Shown here one piece after another: positions 33,877 to 44,339 of a stretch of DNA of 64,000 nt. The translations under genes were made by a program, and so were the position numbers. The stretch covers positions 5,964,735 to 6,028,734 of the forward strand of contig NW_020947390.1 in assembly GCF_900497805.2 (NCBI RefSeq), written 5' to 3'. Under the pieces are notes generated by a model. That model worked only from the letters and a program-made list of their open reading frames with translations, was not told where the DNA came from and did not search any database. Numbering within the stretch: position 1 is the first letter of the stretch; the number at the start of each line of letters is the position of its first letter. The stretch is from Vombatus ursinus. Its lineage: Eukaryota; Chordata; Mammalia; Diprotodontia; Vombatidae.

Positions 33877-34242
33877 GAGTAGGAGTAGTAGTAGTAGTAG
33901 GAGTAGTAGGAGTAGTAGTAGTAGCTGTTGTTGTGTCCTTGTCATCCTCATAGAAGTAGCAGCAGCAACACTAGCACCAGCAATAGTAATAATAATAATT
34001 ATCAATTATATAGCATTTTAAGGTTTAAAGTTTTAAGTACATTTTTGGTCTTCATAACAACCCTATTAGGTAGGTGCTATTATCATCTCCATCTTATGCA
34101 GGAGGAAACTGAGGCTCAAAGCGGTTACATGATTTGTCCAAGGTAACAAAGATAATAAGTTCCTGCGACCAGATTCAAATTCATGTCTTCCTGAATTCAA
34201 GTCCAGTGTTCCATCCACCACACTGTCTAGCTGCCTTTAATA
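33837..34242 (-). mobile_element. Inner MIR with expanded TAG tail
   Basis: Antisense MIR inserted in the outer one: atagcattttaaggtttaaa, cttcataacaaccctattag, ggaggaaactgaggctcaaa and ttccatccaccacactgtc. Its 3' tail lies to the left and has grown into a TAG/TAATAA array. Confidence 0.8.
33838..33925. repeat. (TAG)n trinucleotide array
   Basis: About 28 units, mostly TAG with a few GAG-type variants, at the tail of a MIR. The serine-rich frame across it is not a gene. Confidence 0.92.
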
Positions 34243-34320
34243 AGTGTCTATGGCAGAATTTGAATGCAGGTCTTCTTGATTAGTAAAGTACTCTATGCTA
34301 TCTACTTAACTAAACATACT

Positions 34321-34784
34321 AAGAACTTGTTGCAATCATGCCATCTGACTTTTTATTTAAGGTCAAGTCTTCACACCCCAAGTAGATAAAATATGAATTT
34401 AATACAATACAGTGAAAAGCAATATAACTTAATAAAATGTTTTTGTTTGCAATTGAGTAGGGTGCAGACTAGATACCAACTAAAATATTATATGGTAAGT
34501 ACATTATAGTTATAAAAAAATGCTACATAAGACCTGAGGAAGGTCAGTACCAAACTGGAAGTTCATGAAGGCCCCCTGGAACTGATGTCATAGGAACTCA
34601 GCTTTAAAAGTTGAATAAGAATTTAATAGGTGAAGAAAAGGGTACTCTGGGCAAAGGGAACAGATGGAAATGTATGCATGTGGTAGAATGAGGTTCTGTC
34701 AGCAGCGAGTCACTGAGGTCATCTTACTCATCTTACATAAATCTGAATTCATCACCTTTGCTCAAAATTTGTTTCTTCTCCTAA

Positions 34785-34785
<1 letters not shown>
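34321..34785. other. Mostly unassigned, weak antisense L2
   Basis: 34,570-34,660 resembles antisense L2 (ctcagctttaaaagttgaat, taagaatttaataggtgaag). The rest is unassigned. Confidence 0.4.

Positions 34786-34832
<47 letters not shown>
34786..34832. repeat. (TC)n microsatellite
   Basis: About 23 perfect TC units. Confidence 0.95.
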
Positions 34833-34856
34833 ATAGTATTTTGTCTTCCCAGTTCT

Positions 34857-35113
34857 AGGAGCAGCTAGGTGGAACAGTGGATAGAGTACTGGACCTGAAG
34901 TCAGGAGGACTCATTTTGCTGAGATCAAATATGGTTCAGATACTTACTACCTATGTGACCCTTGGCAAGTAACTTAACCTGTTTGCCTCAGTTTCCCCAT
35001 ATGTAAGATGAGCTGGAGAAGGAAATGACAAACAACTCAAGTATCTTTGCCAAGAAAATCTCAAATGGGGTCAGAAAGAGTCAATCATGACTGAAATGAT
35101 TGAACAACAACAC
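34857..35113 (+). mobile_element. Mar1-type tRNA SINE, near full length
   Basis: Sense: gagcagctaggtggaacagt head, gtgacccttggcaagtaact, then gagctggagaaggaaatgac and the RTE-like end ggggtcagaaagagtcaatc with gaacaacaaca tail. A short extra piece lies near the B box. Confidence 0.9.
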
Positions 35114-35405
35114 CTCCCAGTCATCCATACTGGAAGAAGACTCAGAGTCATCCTTGACCCTTCCTTTTCCCTTCTAAAAAGTTCCAGAACTCTACATAGA
35201 ATTTTTTTATAATACCTCTTCCATCTTCTCCAATGACAATGACACTACCTTATTCCAAGCATGCATAGCCTCTCATTTTGACTATTAAAAAATCATCTTA
35301 ACTGGTTTTGCTGCTTTAATCCCTCCCTTCTTCCACAATAGCCAAAAAAAAAATTCTTAACACAGTTCTAGTAGGGGAGGGAAAAAAAAAACTTTCAATG
35401 GCTTC

Positions 35406-35515
35406 TATTGCCCATAGGATCATAGATTTGGAGTTGGAAAGGAGCTTAGAAGTAATCTAATCCAACCCCTCAATTTTATAGCTAAGAAAACTGAGAGCAA
35501 GGGAGGTTTTCTTAT
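35406..35515 (-). mobile_element. THER1/MIR-type SINE fragment
   Basis: Antisense: ggatcatagatttggagttg, tctaatccaacccctcaatt and gctaagaaaactgag. Confidence 0.75.
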
Positions 35516-35621
35516 GAAAAGTCATATTCCCTACTGAACAAAATATACTGGCATTCAAAACCCTCCACAATCCAACTTTAGCCTGCTTTCCCAATATTAT
35601 TTCACATAATTCATCTTTATG

Positions 35622-35815
35622 GAGGCAGAATCATATAATAAAAAGAGAAATGGCCTTAAATTTAAAGGACTTGGGTTCAAATTCTGCCTCTGATGCACAT
35701 TACTTATGTAACCTTGGGCAAGTCACAATTTCCCAGGGCTGCGGTTTCCTCAACTGTAAAATGAGAGGTTGAACTAGATGATCTCTGTCCAATGTCTCTT
35801 CTTGCTTTTGTGATA
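35622..35815 (+). mobile_element. THER1/MIR-type SINE
   Basis: Sense: gacttgggttcaaattctgc (B box), aaccttgggcaagtcacaat, gtttcctcaactgtaaaatg, then tgaactagatgatctctg. Confidence 0.85.
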
Positions 35816-35997
35816 CTAGGTCTTTCTCTGATTTTATCTTCTTATTTCCTACCTCTGTGAATTTGCCATCTCCCATGCTTAGAATGGACTCATTCCATTT
35901 CTGTCTATTGAAATTCTTCTCTTCCATTAAACAGTCCCTGATCTTCCAAGCTAGAAGTGATCACTATATGCAAAGCCCTTGTCCTTCTATGTTAACC

Positions 35998-36255
35998 TCT
36001 CTGGTGGCACAATGTATAGAGCACTGGACCTGGAGTCAGGAAGACCTGAGTTCAAATCCAGCTTCTATCTGTGTGGCCCTGGCAAGTCACTTAACCACTA
36101 TTTGCCTCAGTTTCCTCATCTTTAAAAAATAGATAATAATAGCATGTACCTCCCATGGTTGTTGTGAGGATCAAATGGATGTTAATTATAAAGCTATCAG
36201 TGCTTGGCACATGGTAAGTTTTATATAAATGTTAGCTATTATATAGCATAATATA
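35998..36255 (+). mobile_element. MON1/MIR-type SINE, full length
   Basis: Sense: ctctggtggcacaatgtata (A-box head), gagttcaaatccagcttc, cctggcaagtcacttaacca, cagtttcctcatctttaa core, gttgttgtgaggatcaaatg and the L2-like end. A frame across it is chance. Confidence 0.88.
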
Positions 36256-36442
36256 TAATAATTAATACTAATAGTATTATCATTTAATTATAATACAAGG
36301 TAGAATGTGTGATTTGTAAACACGTTTTCTCCATCTACTAGATTGTAAACTCCATGAAGGCAAAGTCTGTGTCATCTTCCATTTTTATATATTTATATCA
36401 CCAGTACCAAGTACACTGTATATAGTATGCATTTAAAAATAT

Positions 36443-36762
36443 TTGCTAAATTGTATAAACTAAGTTCTTCCTGGTAAATTGTTAACACACACACAAAAAT
36501 CAACATGAAGTAAACTTTTTAAAAATACAATATCTTCTCTTTAAATATTTCTATGTTCATAACTGAAAAACAGATCTTTTCTATGTGCAACAAGTATTCC
36601 TATTATGAGTAGTGGTAGTTAGATTTACGAGCAGAATTCTTGTAACTGGGAGGGAAGGTAGTTGTGATTAAGAAAGGGAAGACTATGTGTGTGTTGAGCT
36701 TTTATGCCACCATGAGTAAGATGGGATATGGAAGGGCAGAAAGATAAGAAACGAAAAAAAGG
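36443..36762. other. No recognised feature
   Basis: AT-rich and then purine-rich. It ends in an A-run and a G-run next to the L1 5' end. Confidence 0.4.
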
Positions 36763-36763
36763 G

Positions 36764-37640
36764 GGGTGGGGCAGAGCCAAGATGGCGGAATAGAAGCAGT
36801 GACTTGCTTGAGCTTTCCCCCAAACCCTTCCAAATACCTATAAAAAATGACTCTAAACAAATTCTAAAGCAGCAGAACCCACAAAAAGACAGAGTGAAAC
36901 AAATTTCCTACCCAAGACAACCTGGATGGTTGATCTGAAAGGTATATCGTGCCAGGCGGGGAGAGGAACGCAGTTTGGCATGCGTGTGCAGGGCTCAGCG
37001 AACCTGGAGCAGGCCTCAGAGGACTGAATCACAGGCACCTGTGGCGGTTTCCAGACTTCTCTGAACACTTCATGAATGCCAAAGACAATTTAGATCAGTG
37101 GGAAAAGTCTGTTTCTGCGGTGATGAGAGAGAAGCACTGTGGGGTTCCAGCTCCAGTTCCCGAGCTTGACCCTGGGGCAGCAGCTGACTCCTAAGCTTCT
37201 GGCCCACAAACTGAAGGGGAATCCAGTGGCTTATCAGAGGGGGATTGCAGGGATCTCTCTGCTGGTGCAGGATTCTCTTGCTTTGCCAGTGCTTGGATCT
37301 GGGTCATACTTCTGGGTGGCGGTCCTGGGGCGAGGAGGAGCGCTGGTGTGGTTGAGCTTGTAGTGGCGGTGGGAGAGGAAATCCTCCTCATAGTTCCAAG
37401 ACAGAAAAGAGTGCTTGTGGTCACTCATAGACCAGAGCACAGGCCAGGAAAGGAGTAAACACTTTGCCCTTGATCATAGCACCTTGGAAGAACTGAAAAT
37501 TTACAGGTCCCTAGAAGTATCTCTGAAAACAGCTGCACAAAACCCCTGAAGCTTGGGACAGTACATTTTCCACACTGAAAACAGAACCCTGGGATGGCTG
37601 GGATCAGGAGCAAGCAGCACAAAAAGAGTCAAACTATAGT
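36764..37640 (+). mobile_element. L1 LINE, 5' UTR fragment only
   Basis: Sense L1 5' UTR aligned to the 11 kb copy from end to end: ccaagatggcgg start, acttgcttgagctttccccc, gacaacctggatg, gcaggcctcagaggactgaatc, cttgggacagtacattttcc. It runs about ten codons into ORF1 (agcaagcagcacaaaaagag, start codon changed) and then stops at about 37,640. No ORF2 or 3' end follows. GC- and CpG-richer than its flanks. Confidence 0.85.
36777..36788 (+). promoter_or_regulatory. YY1-type site in L1 5' UTR
   Basis: ccaagatggcgg about 13 bases inside the L1 5' end, same place as in the 11 kb copy. Human L1 uses a YY1 site there to position transcription. Activity here is inferred only. Confidence 0.6.
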
Positions 37641-37649
37641 TTTATTTTT

Positions 37650-37705
37650 GACTTGTTGAAATTCCTATGGGACACTCTGGTGGAAATGTCTAAAAGGCAG
37701 ATGCT
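37650..37705 (-). mobile_element. L2 fragment, antisense
   Basis: cctatgggacactctggtgg, aaatgtctaaaaggcag match the antisense L2 reverse-transcriptase text also seen at 44.9 kb. Very short. Confidence 0.5.
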
Positions 37706-37769
37706 GTTATAAGACTAGATCTTAGGAGAGTGTACCAGTTATAAGACTAGATGTTAGGAGAGTGTACCA
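37706..37769. repeat. 32-bp tandem duplication
   Basis: Two 32-base units, 37,706-37,737 and 37,738-37,769, differ at one base (agatct versus agatgt). Recent slip or unequal exchange. Confidence 0.92.
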
Positions 37770-37847
37770 GTTCATCAGTTCATTCATTTTGAAAACAAGT
37801 TTTTTTTTTGTTGTTCTTTTTTTTTTCCTTCCCATTTCCATCATATA

Positions 37848-38080
37848 GAGAAGAGGCTCTCAATCCTTTTAGTTTCAGGACTCCTTATCACTCTTAAAAA
37901 TCGAGGACTCAACAAGAGCTTTTGTGTGGGGGAGTTACATCTATCAATATTTATTGTATTAAAAATTACAACATCTTAGTACTAGTATGAAAATGGTTTT
38001 GACCTTATGAACCCCCCCAGAAAGGTCATGGGGACCATAAGGGACCCCAGATGACACTCTGAGAATGGCCAAGGCAGAGT
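37848..38080. mobile_element. hAT-Charlie-type DNA transposon relic
   Basis: Non-autonomous: gaggctctcaatccttttag start, ggactccttatcactcttaa, agagcttttgtgtggg, gttacatctatcaatattta, ending gacactctgagaatggcc. These match the common mammalian MER-type hAT end text. No transposase. Confidence 0.7.
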
Positions 38081-38274
38081 TGGGACTATTGCAGCTCATT
38101 AAGTATTATTAATTAGCTGCATTTTCTAAAAGCTTTTCCCAAGAAACTAAGATGACACCAAAAGTAATTTTTTTTCCTATGCAAAAGTAGCAACATGGGA
38201 TCAAATACAAAATAAGGCAAGTATGGTAAGAGCTTGCTATGGAAGATACTGTGAAGAAAGCAATGAGTTTGCAT

Positions 38275-38408
38275 ACCACCTTTGCAACTTAAATACTTGG
38301 GCAAGCTTTAACATTTGATGACCTTAGTTTCCTCATCTGTAGAATAAGAGAGTTGGTCTAGATGACATCTGAAGTCTCTTCTATCTCTAAAACTATGATC
38401 TTATGGAA
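38275..38408 (+). mobile_element. THER1/MIR-type SINE, 3' part
   Basis: Sense: cttgggcaagctttaacatt, cttagtttcctcatctgtag, gttggtctagatgacatctg and aactatgatctta. Confidence 0.75.
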
Positions 38409-38930
38409 AGCCAACAGTGATTATTACTTTTGAAAAAAGAAGTAGAATATGGTGGTTTTGTAACTAACAAAGATGATCTTCAGTTAAAGTTTCTTACATT
38501 ATTATCTTCATTGAAATTTATGGTCAAATAAAGGAGAAAATATACTTTATCAGATGGACTGAGCAGATGCCAGGTTTGACATATCCATTTTAAAAACAGC
38601 ATAGAGAAAAACAGGTCTAGCCCTTGACAAAACTGGGAAATAAACAGTCTTTTCTCTTTCAGAAGAATTTCTGAAATTTCTCACTTCTTAGTGAATCTCT
38701 CTTCCTCTTTAGTACCTATTTCATCCTTTGGCTAAAAATTAATCCTCTTGAAAGTGTTGGCTAAAAATATTTTAACATATTTCTAGCTTAAAGTAACTGA
38801 ATTTTAATATAGGATCCTAAAAAACAAAAGGCCTTAACATCTCTCTTCACCAATCCATACTCAGCTATATACAGCATGAAAAATATCCCAAGCTTGGCTT
38901 CAAACTCAGGTTACATTGACATTTCACATA
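38409..38930. other. No recognised feature
   Basis: AT-rich unassigned sequence. Confidence 0.4.
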
Positions 38931-38934
38931 ATAG

Positions 38935-39666
38935 TGGAAGAGGTCAACTCTTTGTATTATCTGTCAAAACATACCACATAGGCAGCTGTTGACTTGTAAG
39001 TCTTGACTTATTGATTCCACCTCATCATATCATGTTGATTCTGACATCTCTCATATATACTACCTTTTCTCTTCTGACACTCCCACAACCCTAGTGCAGG
39101 CCCTTCATCGCTTTAAGCCTGAACTATTACAATAACTTTCTGGTTGGTCTCCCTGCACATATCTCTCTCCATACCAGTAAATCCACTCACTTGTCAAAGT
39201 GACCTTCCTAAAACATAGGTCTGACCGTGTCACCCCACTATTCAATAAACTTCAGTGGCTCCCTATTACCTTCAGGATCAATTATTAAATCTTCTTTTTG
39301 ACTTGTAAAGTCCCTTATAATTGGCCCCTCTCCTACCTTTATAGACTTCTTACAACTGCAGTCCCCACACCCATGTAATCTGTGATCTAGTGACATTGGT
39401 TTCCTGACTGTTTCTTGACCAAGACATTCTGTCTCTTGACTCTCAACTTGATTTAGACATTTTCACTGGCTGTCCTCCTCCCCTGGAATGCTTCCTCCCT
39501 ACTCCTCTCTGCCTCTTGACTTTTCTGGCATCCTTCAAGTGCCACATGAAATTTGAACTTTTATAAACTATATACTTATATAAACTATAAACTTATATAA
39601 AATGCTTTCCCTGATCCCCCTTAATGCTAGTGCATTCCTTCTGTTAATTACCTCAAATAGATTTTG

Positions 39667-39715
<49 letters not shown>

Positions 39716-39855
39716 ACATATTCATGTTGTCTCTCCCATTAGAATGTGAGCTCCTTGAGATCAGGAACTATCTTTTGCCTATCTGTGTATCCCCAGTGTT
39801 TAGTCTAGGGCCTGGCATATAGTAGGCACTTAATATATGCCTGCTGATAATTGAT
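38935..39855 (+). mobile_element. L2 LINE 3' part with an AT microsatellite
   Basis: Sense L2: agtgcaggcccttcatcgct, cctgaactattacaataact (LDYCN region relic), ttccataccag, cttcctaaaacataggtctg, atctgtgatctagtgacatt, gtgagctccttgagatcagg and tail ggcctggcatatagtaggca. A pure (AT)n of about 20 units lies at 39,672-39,711 within it. Confidence 0.85.
39672..39711. repeat. (AT)n microsatellite
   Basis: About 20 perfect AT units inside the L2. Confidence 0.93.
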
Positions 39856-39899
39856 TTTTAATCTTAATTTTTAAGTATAGCCCTTGAACTGGACTATTT

Positions 39900-40125
39900 C
39901 ATGCAACAATGAATGGGGTCAAACTTTCCTATTATCTCTCATAGGCAGGTGTTGATTTATAAGTCTTAACTCATCAATTCTACCCTCTTTATAAACATCT
40001 CTCATGTACACACACTTCTCTCCTGTCACTGGCACCACACTACTGCAAGGCCCTTATAACCTCAAACCTGAACTATTGCAATAGCCTGCTGGTTGGCCTC
40101 CAGCCAACATAACAGAACTTTTACC
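39900..40125 (+). mobile_element. L2 LINE fragment
   Basis: Sense, same L2 region as the start of the previous copy: ttgatttataagtcttaac, ctgaactattgcaatagcct, gctggttggcctcc. Lies 45 bp after the first copy's tail, same orientation. Confidence 0.75.
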
Positions 40126-41484
40126 ACATCATGTGTCTAGGAGAATACCAAGTACCATTCCTGACCACTTTCCAAATCCATATCCCCCAAATGAGCTACA
40201 AATAACAAGAAATGCACAAAAAAAAATGAGCTGTACATAATAGAAATTTAGTTTCATATACAATACTTTTTCCCCCTACTCTGCCATGTATTCAGAAATG
40301 TTCATTTTATCTTGTATTTGTTAAGTTCAGAACAAAAAAAAAACCCACAAAACTTTAAGAAAAAAAGAATAGCTGTGAGTGGGAGGAAGAAGAGGAGAAA
40401 TAAGAGGAAGATGAAGAATCAGGGATAGGCATTTTCCTGAAACCTTTTCCTGGGGTTACATGTGCCTGCTCTCCTGCTCCTATTATCCACAAATATTCAC
40501 TGAGAAAGCATGTAAGCTGTCAAGTAAACATAGTTTTTTAAGAAAAAGAAGAAGAAGAGAGGGAATAATGGTGGCAGAAGAGAGAAAGAAAAAAACAGAA
40601 AAATGTGTAATAATGGTAGTTGAAGTGCTTTTTGATATATAGAAAATGCTTCAACTCTCTTTCAAGATTTTAGATATAAAATACACATCATAGGAAAGCC
40701 CATCAAATATGTAATGAATACTTAGACATGTAATCTCAATTACTTTTAATGTTCTGGAAGGACAATATATGACTCAGATACTTGGAAAGGAAGCATCGAA
40801 CAAACTAGCATCATTTTTATCTTTTTGCATATTTCACACTATAAATGAAATTCCTCAGATATATAGCCTGATATAAATGCTTGTTAACTCTATTAGTTAT
40901 CACACTAAGTTCTTTAAGTGCCTGTACTATGAATCAGTAACTTACCCTGTGGTCCCCCAGTGGCCTGAGAATATTAATGCATCCTCCAAAAGTGTCTTCA
41001 CTTATTCTCCTGGGAATTACTTGAACATAGGGTTCTTTTGGTTGCCAATAAATACTAAAAATCCCATTTTACTGCCATTAAAATTTCCTGTAAAGCTGCT
41101 TTCCATGAATTATTTTCAAGTCATTTTCATCTAAAAGCTTACTTGCCATTCATAAAATGAACCTAACACGTCCATGGAGACAAATCCAAATGTTGTTTTT
41201 TAAATAAAATGGATTAGTAACACATTTTTTTAAAAAGAGCCATTTTATTTTAGCTGCCATAATATGAGTTAATAACAGGGCATGTCATCCAGTAATATCC
41301 TCATCCATGCTTTTTGTAATTCCTCTATTGAATACACCCCCTCACCACCCTTTCCCCTTGGTTGTCCCTTTGGTTCTTTTAATAGATGGTAGTACACGTG
41401 TTGCAGTAATGCAGTCATTCTGTGGTGTCTCATTTTCCCTATATTGCAACTCCTTCTTGAGTCATATGTGTCCTTCACAATATT
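40126..41484. other. Unique block
   Basis: About 1.36 kb with no repeat recognised apart from purine-rich stretches at 40,380-40,420 and 40,540-40,600. 40,860-41,280 is smooth AT-rich sequence that could be conserved. Frames of 60-85 codons have no domain. Confidence 0.3.
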
Positions 41485-41735
41485 GTTTATACCTCTCCAG
41501 CTTCCTTCAAAACTCAGCTCATCTACCTCCTACAGAAAGATGATTCAAATTCCTCAGTGCCTAGTGCACATCTTCCTGCCCAAATTCCTTTGTTTTACTT
41601 TGTATTTATTTTTCTATATAGAGGTTATTTAACCCTCAACATAATACAGTATCCTTGAAAGCAAGAACTGTTTCCTTTTAGTCTTTGTCTCCCCAGCACC
41701 TAGCAGACAATTAATAAATGTGTGTTGAACTGGCT
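41485..41735 (+). mobile_element. L2 LINE 3' end
   Basis: Sense: tccttcaaaactcagctcat, acctcctacagaaagatgat, gtctttgtctccccagcacc, tagcagacaattaataaatg. Confidence 0.75.
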
Positions 41736-42719
41736 ACAGCCTACCACGGTGGTGTTGGAAAAGATAGGTTTTCGAGGTCGCAAGCAATTGGGGATCACAG
41801 ACATAAAGCACTGCGCGATTTTCCAAATGTGATTCAGTTAAATCTTTTCCTCAATTATGGGGTTGGCTCATGAGGCTACAAAGACTGACACCCTACACTG
41901 TAGTCTTCCTGCAATGCCTTTTCATCATGGGAAGGTGTCAGGAGGCTCTCACCGGGACACGCCAGCAAATCACACAATCTGGCAGGTTCCACCAAACCAG
42001 AAAAGGATTTAACACAGGCATGGTTACAGGATATATTGCCTGTCATTCCGGGGCCAGATTAGTAAAATGCCAAATCTCATCAACAGGTTGACCACAAAGT
42101 TAGCAAGACACAGTGATAACAACTTTCAAAGACAACAATTAAATTGTAGAGAGGTTGCCAGCTGTGTCAGGGGAAAGGGTAACAATGAAATCACAGTTCC
42201 TTGAGTTATTTAAGTATGATTGTTGCATTAATTATAGAGGGGAAAATAAGGCCAGAAGGATTATCCCAGACCTCAACAAGAGCCCACAGAAGATTCTTCT
42301 CAAAGGAGCTTTTGATTATCTTTGTTGTACTTTGATTACAAATTCACATATTTTAGAGTATTCTTAAAGCTAATTATCTGTTTTCTTTAAATTCTCAGTT
42401 ACATAAGCATATAACTGTATTTAGTAGAGCCTGAATATGCTTATTTTATTTCCTCTCTTCATTGTGAAATCATCTGTTTCTCTCTCATACATGCAAAATT
42501 AGCCAAAGATTTATTATTTTGTTATTCTATTTTAAAAATCTAGCTTAGTTTTATCATTTTATAGTGTTTTGTATTCTACTTTATATTTCCTGGGATTTGC
42601 ATTTATTTACTTTATCCATATCTTTATTTCTACCTCTATCTAGGCTATTTTGAAGTCTATTCACTTACATGTCTTCCATGCAAGGAATATATATCCCTTT
42701 GCATCTTTACTTAAAATCC
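41736..42719. other. Unique block with locally raised CpG
   Basis: No repeat. 41,750-42,060 holds about eight CpGs (tttcgaggtcgcaag, ctgcgcgatt, caccgggacacgcc, attccggggcc), unusual in this CpG-poor window. 42,180-42,380 is AT-rich with tttgattatctttg and ctttgattac words that resemble TCF/LEF sites. Candidate regulatory sequence, untested. Frames of 70-73 codons are not convincing. Confidence 0.35.
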
Positions 42720-43240
42720 ATGGTTTCCTTTAAGACCTACCATTGTTTCTTGCAGGAGGCCTTTCCTGGTATCTCCAGTGGCAATTCCTTTCCCCTAAAA
42801 CCTAACATCTAAAATCCTATTTGGCATTAGAAGCCCTTCATAACCCAGGCCCTACGTTTCCATTCTTCTTACTCATTGCTGTTCTTTAAACAAGGCACCA
42901 CATTTCTGACCATTTTCACTGGCTGTCCTCCAGCTCCCCATACCTGGAATTCTCTTCCTCCTCCCTTCCTCCCGGTTTTCTTCAAGTTCCAGCTAAAACC
43001 CTACCTTTTACAAGAAGCCTCTCCTGATCCCCGTTCATACTACTGCCTTCCCTCTGTTGATTATTTGAGATTAATCATGTACATAGTTTGTTTGTACGTC
43101 ATTGTTTGTGTTTTGTCTCCCTCATTAGACTGTGAGCTCCGCAATACCAGAGATTGCCTTTTACCTTTCTTTGTATCCTCAGCGCTTAGCTCAGTGCCTG
43201 GCACATAGCAGGCACTTAGTAAATGCTTATTGGCTGACCC
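42720..43240 (+). mobile_element. L2 LINE 3' part
   Basis: Sense: tggcattagaagcccttcat, accattttcactggctgtcc, tccccatacctggaattctc, caagttccagctaaaaccc, agactgtgagctccgcaata and tail cagtgcctggcacatagcag. Well preserved 3' end. The first 80 bases are less sure. Confidence 0.85.
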
Positions 43241-43294
43241 ACAAAATTACCTTGCATCTGATTTGGATGTGTTTTGTAGATTTTATAATGGTGA

Positions 43295-43420
43295 AGGCTG
43301 TCTTCTCTGTCAGATTATACACTCCCTTGAAGGAGTGTATATTTGACTTTGCAAGCCCAGCAATAAGCACAGTTCTTGGTATACACTAGCTTATTGAATG
43401 ATTGATTGGTTGGTTGGTTG
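43295..43420 (+). mobile_element. Second L2 tail
   Basis: Sense tail relic: cagattatacactcccttga, agcccagcaataagcacagt, cttattgaatgattgattgg. Holds a small palindrome. Confidence 0.55.
43316..43341. repeat. Perfect palindrome, 10-bp arms
   Basis: tatacactcc at 43,316-43,325 and ggagtgtata at 43,332-43,341, with a 6-base loop. Confidence 0.93.
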
Positions 43421-44062
43421 TTGATCACAAGCCAAAATCTCTGTTCACCTCTGGTTTTCTTTGCCTGAATAACTCAACTGCCTCTCTTTTATTGAAAAAC
43501 CATATATTTTTGTTGGAGATGAGGCTCAATTTTGCATACTATGCCATTTGAGAGTTTATTCCTTTGGAACATCATATTCCAATGCCATCTCTGATTTTTC
43601 AAAGATTTTTCAAAGCCCATCCTGGGCTATTCAAATGGACTTTCCTTCATATTTACAGGCTATTTGTTTGGCTGCCTGCCCTGTGTGGGAAAATAGGTTT
43701 CTGGTTCCTTTCTCTGAGGCATAGAAGTTCCTTCACCTTTATTTGGCTCTGAACTGCTATTTCTTCCCATCCCCCTCACAGCTGCAGCCCCTTTATCTTG
43801 CATGTACAGGATCAATTTTTTCTGCCTCTTCTGGTGTGTATAGGGTTTATAATGAGTCACTTACAGGAGAGGACTTGGGGAGAAGCTTTTAGAGACAAAG
43901 CTGTAACTACAAAGGATATGCTTAGAGTGAAGGAGTTCTGTGGAGAAAGGGGACTTTTAAGTCCTTTTCCCATGGACTAAATATTATTTCAGAAGGTTTT
44001 ATGTTGCATGAGGGTATTTCTTCTTTTTATTTTCATGGTTTTAGTGATTATATGTTTGGTGC
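43421..44062. other. No recognised feature
   Basis: Unassigned. gattggttggttggttg at 43,408-43,424 is a small tandem run at its left edge. Confidence 0.4.
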
Positions 44063-44064
44063 TT

Positions 44065-44222
44065 TGAGTGTGTGTGTGTATGTGTGTTGTATACGTGTAT
44101 GTTCTGTGTGTGTGTGCATGTTTGAGTGTGTGTGAGAGAGGAAAGAAAAAGCAGAGAGACAGAAAGAGAGAGAGAGAGAGGGAGAGACAGAGACAGAGAT
44201 AAAGAGGGAGAGAGAGAGATTG
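44065..44222. repeat. (TG)n then (GA)n microsatellite
   Basis: tgtgtgtgta arrays to 44,130, then gaga-rich purine tract to 44,220. Leucine/serine-rich minus-strand frames come from it. Confidence 0.92.
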
Positions 44223-44339
44223 TTGAGAGTAGGACAGTAATGTTGAAATCAACTATTTTGCCATCTTGATGATCATGTGACCTCAACAAGTGTTCACATC
44301 TTTTTACAAAATCTTAGAGGTTTTTATCTGCTAAGTAGG

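Larger units (their letters stand above)
33655..34320 (-). mobile_element. MIR split by a second MIR
   Basis: Outer antisense MIR: left part 33,655-33,836 (tatagtactttaaggttttc, cattttatagagcaggaaac), right part 34,243-34,320 (aagtgtctatggcagaattt, gaatgcaggtcttcttgatt). The second part continues exactly where the first stops, so the element between them was inserted later. Confidence 0.75.
35114..36442 (+). mobile_element. L2 LINE split by three SINEs
   Basis: Sense L2 pieces at 35,114-35,405 (gagtcatccttgaccctt), 35,520-35,620 (ggcattcaaaaccctccaca), 35,815-35,995 and 36,330-36,442 (ctagattgtaaactccatga, tatcaccagtaccaagtac). They keep L2 order, so I read one old copy with later insertions. 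Confidence 0.65.

Noticed and set aside
33815-34021. Serine-rich frame
   Set aside because: Translation of the TAG array and a MIR.
36949-37440. Several overlapping frames of 68-81 codons, possible CpG-rich exon
   Set aside because: All lie in the L1 5' UTR, matched along its length by the copy at 11 kb.
41870-42367. Two 70-73 codon frames as small genes
   Set aside because: No domain, no upstream promoter or splice context. The block is better seen as noncoding.
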